Shown: positions 16,886 to 24,744 of the stretch, piece by piece
Position numbering within the stretch: the stretch's first letter is position 1
Layout of the letters: each line of letters begins with the position of its first letter
Origin: DASRSS01 sp963799045
Lineage (GTDB): Bacteria > Actinomycetota > Actinomycetes > Mycobacteriales > Jatrophihabitantaceae
Assembly: GCA_963799045.1 (NCBI GenBank)
Contig: CAWCVN010000005.1
Coordinates: 682,001-746,000 of the forward strand
DNA length: 64,000 nt
Reading direction: 5' to 3'
Notes under the pieces: generated by a model
Databases searched by the model: none
The model's input: the letters and a program-made list of their open reading frames with translations, nothing else
Told to the model about the DNA's origin: nothing
Made by a program: the position numbers and the translations under genes

Positions 16886-18010
16886 ATGCACGTGGACACA
16901 CACGTGGAGACGACGAGACCGGGGACGGACAGCTCGCCGCGCGCGCTGATCGTGACGGCGGCCATGGGCGCGGGGCACACCCAGGTCGCCCAGGAGTTGG
17001 CTCGGCGGTTGGGCGCGCGCGGGGCATGCCCGGAGGTGGTGGACATCCTCAGTGCGGCGGGGCCTGCGGGAACCCGGCTGCGCCGCACGTACCAGTTCTT
17101 GTTGCGCCGCGCGCCGTGGCTCTACGACGCCGCCATGCGGTTCTGGGCCCGGGTGCCCAAGCCGCTGGAGGCGCTGACGGCGGCGGGCAGCCACCCGTTC
17201 GAGCGGGCGCTGTCCGCGCAGGTCGATCGCTTCGCCCCTGACGTCGTGGTGTCCACGTATGACCTCGCCTCGCAAGCACTGGGCCGGCTCGTCGGCCGAG
17301 GTGAACTCGACGCCCCCGTGGTCACACTCGTCGTGGACCCGGGCGCCCACCCCTACTGGGTCAGCGAGGCCGTCTCCCGGCACCTGGTGCTCACCGGCCT
17401 GACCGGCCGGCAGCTGCGCAACTTCGGGGCCGAGCACGTGCACGTCGTCCGGCCGGTGCTGCGGCCGGAGTTTGACGACCCACCGGATCCGGAGCGCGCA
17501 CGGGCACGCCTCGGCCTGCCCGCGGACGTGCCCGTCGCACTGGTCACCGCCGGTTCGTGGGCCGCCGGGCGGATCGAGTCGACCGTGCGGCTGCTGACCG
17601 AGATCCCCGACCTGCTTGTCGTCGTGCTCTGCGGTCGTGACGCGCAGCTGCACGAGCAGCTCTCCGGAGAACTGAACGTGTGGCCGGTGCCCTGGACCAA
17701 CGAGACCGCTGCCTATCTGGCCGCTGCCGACGTCGTGATCGACAACGCGGGGGGGCTGACCTGCTGGGAGGCGCTGGCCTGCCGGACCCCGGTCCTGTTG
17801 TTCCAGTCCCTGCCGGGGCACGGCCGGTTCAACGCCGCCACGCTGGACGAGGCCGGCCTCGCGACCTGGGTCCAGCATCGCGGTGACCTGCGGCCGGCCG
17901 TCGAGCAGGCGATGCACAAGACGGGGCGGCTACCCGATCCCAGCGTGGCCGAGGACACCGTCAGCGCGATTCTGGAGGCGGTCGAACCGGCCCGGGCGGC
18001 GGCGCGATGA
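16886..18010 (+). CDS. GT28/MGDG-synthase-like glycosyltransferase
   Basis: About 374 residues, GT-B fold. The N-terminal domain begins ALIVTAAMGAGHTQVAQEL, the nucleotide-independent glycine-rich loop typical of MGDG synthase and processive diacylglycerol glucosyltransferases. The C-terminal half holds VTAGSWAAGRIESTV and the sugar-nucleotide site ADVVIDNAGGLTCWEALACRTPVLLF. It probably glycosylates a lipid or polyprenol acceptor at the inner membrane face. The stop overlaps the deacetylase start by ATGA, so the pair probably works in one envelope pathway. Exact acceptor unknown. Confidence 0.85.
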   Translation: MHVDTHVETTRPGTDSSPRALIVTAAMGAGHTQVAQELARRLGARGACPEVVDILSAAGPAGTRLRRTYQFLLRRAPWLYDAAMRFWARVPKPLEALTAAGSHPFERALSAQVDRFAPDVVVSTYDLASQALGRLVGRGELDAPVVTLVVDPGAHPYWVSEAVSRHLVLTGLTGRQLRNFGAEHVHVVRPVLRPEFDDPPDPERARARLGLPADVPVALVTAGSWAAGRIESTVRLLTEIPDLLVVVLCGRDAQLHEQLSGELNVWPVPWTNETAAYLAAADVVIDNAGGLTCWEALACRTPVLLFQSLPGHGRFNAATLDEAGLATWVQHRGDLRPAVEQAMHKTGRLPDPSVAEDTVSAILEAVEPARAAAR

Positions 18011-18786
18011 GACTCGCCGCGGCGCTGGCTTGCGCCGGCGCGGCGGGGCACCTGGTGCCCAGCGTGCTGGCGATCCCGCCGCTGCGCCGGCGGATGGCCG
18101 CGGCAGTCGGCGGCGTCGGCGCGTATGTGGCGCTCACCTTCGACGACGGCCCCGATCCGGACTCGACGCCCAAGTTCCTCGACCTGCTCGACGCGCACGA
18201 CACCCGCGCGACGTTCTTCCTGCTCGGCAGCCAGCTCGCGTCCTGCCCCGACCTCGGCCGCCGGATCGTCACGGAGGGGCACGAGGTCGGCGCGCACGGC
18301 TGGAGCCACCGAACGCACCTGCTGCGCAGCCCCGCGGCGGTCGCTGCCGACCTGCGGAGGGCCTGTGACTACATCGCCGCGGTCACCGGGGTGGCGCCAC
18401 GCTACTGGCGGCCACCGCACGGCATCCCGACCGGCGCCGGCCTGCTCGCCGCGCGTCGGATGGGGATGGTGCCGGCGCTGTGGACCACCGACGGACGGGA
18501 CTGGCGCGCGGACGCGACGCCCGGGTCGGTCGCCGGTGCGATCGGCCCTCAGCTCCGGCCCGGGGCGGTCGTGCTGCTGCACGACTCGGACCGGTTCGCG
18601 GCCTCGCAAGCCTGGACGAGCGCGCTCGGCGCCGTTCCGCGCCTGTTGCGAGACTGCGCCGAGCGGGGCCTGAGCGCGGGTCCGCTCGGCGGCTCGGCCA
18701 CGGCGCGCGAGCGATCTTCCTGCGCTACTAGCGCCACACCGCGTCAGGTGCAGGAAGATCGCGTTAGGCGCGGGAGCCGGGCGTGA
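18007..18786 (+). CDS. polysaccharide deacetylase (CE4, NodB-like)
   Basis: Removes N-acetyl groups from a glycan or glycolipid, probably outside the membrane since an N-terminal hydrophobic segment (residues 1-25) is present. Motif 1 is TFDDGP, motif 2 HGWSH with the two metal histidines, motif 3 RPPHG, and motif 5 VVLLHDS. 259 residues. The last 35 or so residues are low-complexity and overlap the convergent response-regulator gene by 23 bases; in another frame a shorter end (IFLRY-stop at 18731) looks equally natural, so the C-terminus may be affected by an indel. Coupled to the glycosyltransferase upstream. Confidence 0.87.
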   Translation: MRLAAALACAGAAGHLVPSVLAIPPLRRRMAAAVGGVGAYVALTFDDGPDPDSTPKFLDLLDAHDTRATFFLLGSQLASCPDLGRRIVTEGHEVGAHGWSHRTHLLRSPAAVAADLRRACDYIAAVTGVAPRYWRPPHGIPTGAGLLAARRMGMVPALWTTDGRDWRADATPGSVAGAIGPQLRPGAVVLLHDSDRFAASQAWTSALGAVPRLLRDCAERGLSAGPLGGSATARERSSCATSATPRQVQEDRVRRGSRA

Positions 18787-19444
18787 CGAGTCCCGTCTCA
18801 TAGGCCAGCACCACGGCCTGGGTGCGGTCGCGCAGCTGCAGCTTGGCGAGCACCCGACTGACATGCGTCTTGACGGTCTCCTCGGCGATCACGAGCCGGG
18901 CCGCGATCTCCGGATTCGACAAGCCCTCTGCCACCAGCCGCAACACCTCGGTCTCGCGCGGCGTCAGCGCGGCGAGGGAGCCCCGCGCGGGGTTCGGATC
19001 CGGACGCAGTTGCGCGAACTCCCCGATCAGGCGCCGCGTGACGCTCGGGGACAGCAGGGCGTCCCCAGCAGCGATCACCCGGACCGCGTCGATGAGCCGC
19101 TCCCCGGTGACGTCCTTGAGCAGGAAGCCGCTGGCACCGGCACGCAGCGCGTCGTAGACGTACTCGTCCAGGTCGAAGGTGGTGAGGATCAGCACCCGCG
19201 GCGGGTTGGGTCGCGCCATGAGTTGCCGGGTGGCCTCGATTCCGTCGGTCCCTGGCATCCGGATGTCCATGAGCACGACGTCGGGGGACAGCTCGGCGCA
19301 CACCCGGACCGCCTCGGCCCCGTCGGCAACCGCCGCCACCACCGCCAGGTCGGGCTGTGTCTCGAGCATCTCGGCGAAGCCCGCGCGCACCACCTGGTGG
19401 TCGTCCGCGACGACGATCCGAACCGGATCCGGCGCCTTGCTCAT
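18764..19444 (-). CDS. NarL/LuxR-type response regulator
   Basis: 226 residues: receiver domain with the acidic pair in VVADDH, phospho-acceptor D in VVLMDIRMPG and K in FLLKDV, then a LuxR helix-turn-helix (LTPRETEVLRLVAEGLSNPEIA, ETVKTHVSRVLAKLQLRDR). Its start overlaps the stop of the cognate kinase by ATGA. Together they sit beside and divergent from a three-gene ABC transporter, which is the likely target. Confidence 0.93.
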   Translation of the reverse strand: MSKAPDPVRIVVADDHQVVRAGFAEMLETQPDLAVVAAVADGAEAVRVCAELSPDVVLMDIRMPGTDGIEATRQLMARPNPPRVLILTTFDLDEYVYDALRAGASGFLLKDVTGERLIDAVRVIAAGDALLSPSVTRRLIGEFAQLRPDPNPARGSLAALTPRETEVLRLVAEGLSNPEIAARLVIAEETVKTHVSRVLAKLQLRDRTQAVVLAYETGLVTPGSRA

Positions 19445-20646
19445 GCGCGGCCCGCGCCGATCGGCAGCACCGAGTCGACGAGGAAGCCGCCGCCGGGCGC
19501 AGGACCCGTGCTCACTCGGCCGCCGACGGCGGCCGCGCGCTCGCGCATCCCCGCCAGGCCGTTCCCGCCCGGGTGCGCGGATGTCGGCGGGCCCGGGCCG
19601 TTGTCCCGTATCCTGACGCGCAGCGCGTCACCGGCGTAGTGGACCTCGACGTCGACCGCCGCGCCGTCCGCGTGCCGGCGCACGTTGGTGAGCGCCTCCT
19701 GGACGATCCGGTACGCCGCCAGCTCCACCCCCGGATCCAGCGGCACCGGCGTTCCCCGGAGGATCAGCCGTGCGCCGGCGGCCGACGCCTCCCGGGCCTC
19801 GTCCAGCAGCTCGGGCAGCTGGGTCAGGCCGGGCTGCGGCTGCAGCTCGGCGGGCCCGCCGGTGTCCGCGCGAAGGACGCCCAGCAGGCGGCGCATCTCG
19901 GTCAGCCCGGCGCGGGCTGTGTCCCCGATCGCGGCGAGCCGTTGCGCGCCGGCGGCGGACAGCCCGGGTGTCGCGAGGCGAGCCGTCTCGGCCTGGACGG
20001 CGATCATCGAGACGTGGTGGGCGACCACGTCGTGCAGTTCGCGGGCGATGCGGGCACGCTCCCCGCGAGCCGTGTGTTCGAGCAGGGTGCTGGCGATCAC
20101 CTCGCGCGCAGCTGCGTTCGCCTCGGCCTCGCGGCGTGCGCGGTCGGCTATGCCGGCCCAGGCGGCGGCCGGCGTCAGCGCAGCCAAGACGACGGTCACC
20201 GTTCCGGCGTCCGAGTCCAGCGGCCTGCCGTCGGCGAGCGCCAACAGCAGGAAGGTCGCGGGCAATGCGGAGGCGAGCAGCCGGATGCGCCGGCCCTCAG
20301 CGCCGCGCCCGCCCAGCAGGTACAGTGCGATCAACTCGGCGGCGCCGTCGGCGACGGGCAGCGCGCGGAACGCGGCCAGCGAAACCACGCCGACGGCCGT
20401 GAGCGTCGCCGCGGCCGCGACCGGCTCGAGCGCCACAAGGGGGACGACGCCGCACAGCGCGAGCAGGCACAGCGCGAGCGTCGTGAGGGGCGTCAGCCCT
20501 ACGACGGCTGCTCGGACACCAGTCTCGGTCACGGCAGCGACGCACAGCACCGCGCTCGCCGGCCCCGAGCGCAGGCCGAACGGGCGCGTGGCCAGGCTGA
20601 GGTGGCGCTCGTGCCGCCAGGCCGCTGCGAGGTCCACGCCGATCAT
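19441..20646 (-). CDS. sensor histidine kinase (HisKA_3 type)
   Basis: 401 residues from the ATG at 20646; an in-frame extension to 20889 would run antisense through the divergent ABC gene and is not believable. Four to five transmembrane segments (residues 30-175) form the sensor. The phospho-acceptor lies in GERARIARELHDVVAHHVS and ATP binding in RIRDNGPG and GGNGLAGMRERAAAVGG. The lack of an extracytoplasmic domain suggests sensing within the membrane, as in kinases that respond to envelope stress or antimicrobials. Cotranscribed with the response regulator. Confidence 0.92.
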   Translation of the reverse strand: MIGVDLAAAWRHERHLSLATRPFGLRSGPASAVLCVAAVTETGVRAAVVGLTPLTTLALCLLALCGVVPLVALEPVAAAATLTAVGVVSLAAFRALPVADGAAELIALYLLGGRGAEGRRIRLLASALPATFLLLALADGRPLDSDAGTVTVVLAALTPAAAWAGIADRARREAEANAAAREVIASTLLEHTARGERARIARELHDVVAHHVSMIAVQAETARLATPGLSAAGAQRLAAIGDTARAGLTEMRRLLGVLRADTGGPAELQPQPGLTQLPELLDEAREASAAGARLILRGTPVPLDPGVELAAYRIVQEALTNVRRHADGAAVDVEVHYAGDALRVRIRDNGPGPPTSAHPGGNGLAGMRERAAAVGGRVSTGPAPGGGFLVDSVLPIGAGRA

Positions 20647-20749
20647 TGTCGCCGCATTCCGCGACCACGGCGTCACTCTCGCGGGGGAGGCGGAGAATCG
20701 CTCCGCGGGGTGACGATCTCGCCCGCGACCGTGCCTAGCGTTTCGCACT

Positions 20750-21682
20750 GTGAACGCGAGCATCGAGATTCGGGAACTGCGCAAGAGGTTCGGATCCACC
20801 CTCGCCCTGGACGGGCTGACCTTCACGGTCGAACCCGGGCAGGTCACCGGCTTCGTCGGGCCCAATGGGGCCGGGAAGTCCACGACCATGCGGGCGATCG
20901 TCGGCCTGGACGCGCCCGATTCGGGCCAGGCGCTCGTCGGCGGCCGGCCCTACGCCAGCTTGCGGCGGCCGCTGCAGCAGGTCGGGTCACTGCTGGACGC
21001 GGCGGCGCTGCAGCCGAGCCGGAGCGGGCGCAACCATCTGCTCTGGCTGGCCCACTCCCAGGGCCTGCCGGCCCGACGGGTCGACGAGGTACTCGACCTG
21101 GCCGGGCTGCGGTCCGCGGCCCGCCGCCGTGCCGGCGGCTACTCGCTCGGGATGCGCCAGCGGCTGGGCATTGCCGCGGCGATGCTGGGCGATCCCCCCG
21201 TGCTGATCCTCGACGAACCGTTCAACGGTTTGGACCCGGAGGGCATCGCCTGGATCCGCGGGTTCCTGCGATCGCTGGCGGCGGAGGGACGCGCGGTGCT
21301 GGTGTCCAGCCACCTCATGAGCGAGCTGCAAGACGCCGCAGACCACCTGGTCGTGATCGGCCGCGGTCGGCTGGTGGCCGACGCCGGTGTCGCAGAACTC
21401 ATCACCCGTGCATCCGGCGGCCGCGTCCTGCTGCGCACGGCTGCGCGGTCCGAGGCGATGACGGTGCTGGCGAACGCCGGTGCCACGGTGACGCTCACCG
21501 ATCGCGATGCCGTCATCGTCGCGGGGCTGCCGTCCGGCCGGGTCGTCGAGCTACTCGGCGAGCATGCGGTGCCGTTCAGCGAGGTGTCCGCGCACCGGGC
21601 AACGCTGGAGGAGGCGTACATGGAGCTGACGCGCGACCAGGTCGAGTTCCGGTCGGTCCCCGACGAGGAGCCGGCGCGATGA
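20750..21682 (+). CDS. ABC transporter ATP-binding subunit
   Basis: 310 residues from a GTG. Walker A GPNGAGKS, Q-loop region LQQVGSLLDAAA, signature YSLGMRQRLGIA (variant of LSGGQ common in drug/bacitracin-type ATPases), Walker B VLILDEPFNGLDP and the switch H in VSSHLMSE. The C-terminal extension (about 220-310) resembles the regulatory domain of DrrA/BcrA-type exporters. Stop overlaps the first permease gene by ATGA. Divergent from the two-component system, so probably induced by it. Confidence 0.92.
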   Translation: MNASIEIRELRKRFGSTLALDGLTFTVEPGQVTGFVGPNGAGKSTTMRAIVGLDAPDSGQALVGGRPYASLRRPLQQVGSLLDAAALQPSRSGRNHLLWLAHSQGLPARRVDEVLDLAGLRSAARRRAGGYSLGMRQRLGIAAAMLGDPPVLILDEPFNGLDPEGIAWIRGFLRSLAAEGRAVLVSSHLMSELQDAADHLVVIGRGRLVADAGVAELITRASGGRVLLRTAARSEAMTVLANAGATVTLTDRDAVIVAGLPSGRVVELLGEHAVPFSEVSAHRATLEEAYMELTRDQVEFRSVPDEEPAR

Positions 21683-23277
21683 GCCCGACCTCCACCGCCG
21701 GGTTCCGGTCGGGCATGCCCGCCGGCCGCGACGGGTTCTGGCAGCTGGTGCACGCGGAGTGGACCAAGCTGCGTACCGTCCGCGGCTGGCTGATCGGGCT
21801 GCTCGTCGCCGCGGTGCTGATCATCGGCCTCGGCGTCGTGACGGCTGCCGGACAGAACTCCGGCCAGGTGTGCCACAGTGTCGGCGGCCGGTCGGCGCCC
21901 ATCTGCACGCACGCGGGCCCACAGGCGCCGCTGACCGGGCCGGGGGGCGTGCCGGTCGAGGACGGCTTCTACTCCGTGCACCAGCAGCTGCACGGTGATG
22001 GCAGCATCACCGTGCAGGTCGGTTCGCTCACCGGCCTGGTCGCCTCTGCCGCGGCGCCGCCGGGACAGCCGCTGGCCGACGCACACAGCGGCCTGCAACC
22101 GTGGGCCAAGGCGGGTTTGATCATCGAGGCGGGCTCAGCGCCCGGCTCGAGGTACGCGGCGATCATGGCAACTGGCGCTCACGGCGTGCGCTTCCAGTAC
22201 GACTACACCCACGATTCGGCCGGCCTCGGGGGCCCGGTTTCGGCCGGCTCCCCCCGATGGCTGCGGTTGCGCCGTTCCGGTGACGTGATCACCGGGTACG
22301 ACTCGACCGACGGCAGCCACTGGTCGGCGGTCGGTAGCACGCACCTGACCGGGTTGGCCGAGACCGTGACCGGCGGCATGTTCACCGCCTCGCCGGACCT
22401 CCAGCAGACCGGGCACCCCGTCGGTGGCGGCGAGAGCGGGAGCAGCGTGCCCACCCAGGCGACCGCGCGCTTCGATCGGCTGTCGCTCGGCGGCGGATGG
22501 ACGTCGGGTTCGTGGTCGGGGACGGCGACCGGCGACCGAGTGCTGGCCGGTGGGTTCACCCAGCAGGGCGGCATCTTCACCGTGTCCGGCTCCGGCGACA
22601 TCGCTCCGCTCGTGCCCGGCACCGGGCCGCTGGATCCGGACCGCAGCATGACCGGCAGCTTCGCCGGGTTGCTCGCGGTGATCGTGGTGGCCGGCCTGTT
22701 CGTGACCGCCGAGTTCCGGCGTGGGCTGATGCGCACGACGTTCACGGCCAGCCCTCGTCGCGGGCGCGTGCTCGCCGCGAAGGCCGTGGTGATCGGCGGG
22801 GCGGCGTTCGTCACCGGCCTGGTGGCCGCGGCGGTCACGATCCCGCTCGGCCGGCACTTGATGCGAAGCGGTGGCCACTTCGTCTGGCCGCTGGATGCCG
22901 GCACCGCGTTGCGGATCGTGCTCGGCACCGGGGCGCTGACGGCGGTGGTCGCGGTCACCGCGCTCGCCCTCGGCTCGATACTGCGGCGGGGCGCAGGAAC
23001 GGTCACCGCGGTCGTCGTGGCGATCGTGTTGCCGTACATCCTCGCCGTCGCGTCGATACTGCCGGTCGGTGCGGCGCAGTGGCTGCTCCGCCTCACTCCG
23101 GCGGCCGCGTTCTCGGTTCAGCAGACGATGGTCCGGTACCCGCAGGTCGCCGGCGACTACATCCCGACCAACGGCTACTACCCGTTGTCGCCCTGGGTGG
23201 GTTTCGCCGTCCTGTGCGGCTACGCGGCGGTCGCGCTCGCTGTCGCGGCGGTCCTGCTCCGCCGACGGGACGCATGA
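21679..23277 (+). CDS. ABC permease with a large extracellular sugar/ligand-binding-like insertion
   Basis: 532 residues. A first transmembrane helix (VRGWLIGLLVAAVLIIGLGV, about 36-55) follows the cytosolic EWTKLRTVRGW start typical of ABC-2 permeases. Residues about 60-320 are then hydrophilic and extracellular, containing AKAGLIIEAGSAPGSRYAAI, PRWLRLRRSGDVITGYDS and WSAVGS, which look like a concanavalin-like DUF1349/LamG-type fold. Five further helices follow from about 330. In usual ABC-2 permeases the first loop is short, so this insertion is a likely sensor or binding module. Coupled by ATGA to both neighbours. Confidence 0.88.
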   Translation: MSPTSTAGFRSGMPAGRDGFWQLVHAEWTKLRTVRGWLIGLLVAAVLIIGLGVVTAAGQNSGQVCHSVGGRSAPICTHAGPQAPLTGPGGVPVEDGFYSVHQQLHGDGSITVQVGSLTGLVASAAAPPGQPLADAHSGLQPWAKAGLIIEAGSAPGSRYAAIMATGAHGVRFQYDYTHDSAGLGGPVSAGSPRWLRLRRSGDVITGYDSTDGSHWSAVGSTHLTGLAETVTGGMFTASPDLQQTGHPVGGGESGSSVPTQATARFDRLSLGGGWTSGSWSGTATGDRVLAGGFTQQGGIFTVSGSGDIAPLVPGTGPLDPDRSMTGSFAGLLAVIVVAGLFVTAEFRRGLMRTTFTASPRRGRVLAAKAVVIGGAAFVTGLVAAAVTIPLGRHLMRSGGHFVWPLDAGTALRIVLGTGALTAVVAVTALALGSILRRGAGTVTAVVVAIVLPYILAVASILPVGAAQWLLRLTPAAAFSVQQTMVRYPQVAGDYIPTNGYYPLSPWVGFAVLCGYAAVALAVAAVLLRRRDA

Positions 23278-24056
23278 GCGTGCTGCGGGACGCATTGCGC
23301 GCCGAGTGGACCAAGCTGCGCACGACTCCGGCGCCGGGACTGCTGGCCGCGGGTCTGGTCGTGCTTACCGGTGGGCTAGGCGCGGTGATCGTCGCCTCGG
23401 CCCGGTACAGCGTCGGTGCCGTTCAGGATCCAGCCAAGCTCAGCCTGACCGGAGTCGATCTCGGGCAGGCATTGGCTGCGAGCCTCGCCGTGGTCATCAT
23501 CGGTGGTGAGTACGGCACCGGGATGATCCGTGTCAGCCTCACGGCCGTCCCGCGCCGGACCACGCTGTTGGTCGCCAAGGCGATCGTCTTGACGCTGGTT
23601 ACGCTTGCGTCCGGCGCGGTCGCGGTCGCCAGTTCGGTGCTTACCGGCCGGTTGCTGCTCCCGGGCGACGGTTTCACGGCGGCGCACGGCTACCCCTCTC
23701 TGTCGCTCGCTCACGGAGCGACGCTGCGAGCTGCAGCCGGTTCCGTCCTCTATCTGTGCCTGGTCGCGCTGCTCGCCCTGGGGGTGACGACGGCGATGCG
23801 GGAGTCGACGACAGCCATGGGCGTGGTGCTTGCGATCCTCTACCTGTTCCCGATCATTGCATCCGTCGTCACCGATCCGACCTGGCAGCGACACCTGCGC
23901 CAGATCGGGCCGATGGACGCCGGGCTGGCCGTGCAGAACACCACCGGCCTGCAGGCTCTGCCCATAGGTCCGTGGGCCGGGATCGGGGTGCTCGCCTCCT
24001 GGGCCGTCGGAGCACTCCTGCTCGGCGGGCTTGTGCTACGCCTGCGCGACGCCTGA
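23274..24056 (+). CDS. ABC-2 permease subunit
   Basis: 260 residues with six transmembrane segments. It begins LRDALRAEWTKLRTTPA, matching the start of the upstream permease, but has the normal short first loop. With 20750-21682 and 21679-23277 it forms an exporter of one ATPase and two unequal permeases. The substrate is unknown; location beside a membrane-sensing two-component system suggests an amphiphile or antibiotic resistance role, which is inference. Ends 8 bases before convergent kdpE. Confidence 0.9.
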   Translation: MSVLRDALRAEWTKLRTTPAPGLLAAGLVVLTGGLGAVIVASARYSVGAVQDPAKLSLTGVDLGQALAASLAVVIIGGEYGTGMIRVSLTAVPRRTTLLVAKAIVLTLVTLASGAVAVASSVLTGRLLLPGDGFTAAHGYPSLSLAHGATLRAAAGSVLYLCLVALLALGVTTAMRESTTAMGVVLAILYLFPIIASVVTDPTWQRHLRQIGPMDAGLAVQNTTGLQALPIGPWAGIGVLASWAVGALLLGGLVLRLRDA

Positions 24057-24064
24057 GGCTCGCC

Positions 24065-24742
24065 TCACGGACGGTAGCGGTAGCCCATGCCCGGTTCGGT
24101 GACCAGGTGGCGGGGGCGGCTCGGCTCCGGCTCGAGCTTGCGGCGCAGCTGGGCGAGGTAGATGCGCAGGTAGCTCGGATCGGTGTGCTCCGATGATCCC
24201 CGGACTGCCGTCAGCAACGCGTCGCCGCTGATGAGCTTTCCCGGATGCCGCAGAAGCATGTCGAGGATCTTCCACTCCGTCGGCGTCAGATGCACCGGAC
24301 TGCCGTCCACGTCGACCGCCGCCCGCAGGCCGAGGTCGATGTGCACATCGCCGATTTTGCCGGTCACGCTCTCGCCGACCGATGCCGCGCGGCGCGCGGC
24401 GGCGCGCAGTCGCGCCAGCAGTTCGTCGACGCTGAACGGTTTCGTGACGTAGTCGTCCGCACCGAGATCCAGCGCGCCCACCTTGTCGCTGCTGCCGCTG
24501 CGGGCCGACAGCACGATGATCGGGATCGTTGCGGACCCGCGCACGGCGCGGATGACATCCAGACCGGAGATGTCCGGCAGGCCGAGGTCGAGCACCACCG
24601 CGTCATGTGCGCGGTCGGCCAGCGCGGTGAGCGCCCGGGCGCCGGTGTCGGCCTCGGTCACCGCGTAGCCGCGGGCCGTGAGGTTCATCGCGAGCGTGCG
24701 CAGCAACGGGCGTTCGTCCTCGACGATCAGCACGCGCGTCAC
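24065..24742 (-). CDS. kdpE: OmpR-type response regulator KdpE
   Basis: 225 residues: receiver (VEDERPLL, phospho-acceptor in VVLDLGLPDISG, K in VTKPFS) and a winged-helix DNA-binding domain with HLTPTEWKILDMLLRHPGK, YLRIYLAQLRRKLEP and VTEPGMGYRYRP, the last being highly typical of KdpE. Two bases separate it from kdpD. In enterobacteria it activates kdpFABC in low potassium; none of those pump genes is in this window, and the nearest transport gene is the divergent KimA-like carrier. Confidence 0.93.
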   Translation of the reverse strand: MTRVLIVEDERPLLRTLAMNLTARGYAVTEADTGARALTALADRAHDAVVLDLGLPDISGLDVIRAVRGSATIPIIVLSARSGSSDKVGALDLGADDYVTKPFSVDELLARLRAAARRAASVGESVTGKIGDVHIDLGLRAAVDVDGSPVHLTPTEWKILDMLLRHPGKLISGDALLTAVRGSSEHTDPSYLRIYLAQLRRKLEPEPSRPRHLVTEPGMGYRYRP

Positions 24743-24744
24743 GG

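Noticed and set aside
19441..20889. Extended N-terminus of the histidine kinase to 20889
   Set aside because: The extra 81 residues run antisense through the start of the ABC ATPase gene and have no domain; the ATG at 20646 fits the family.
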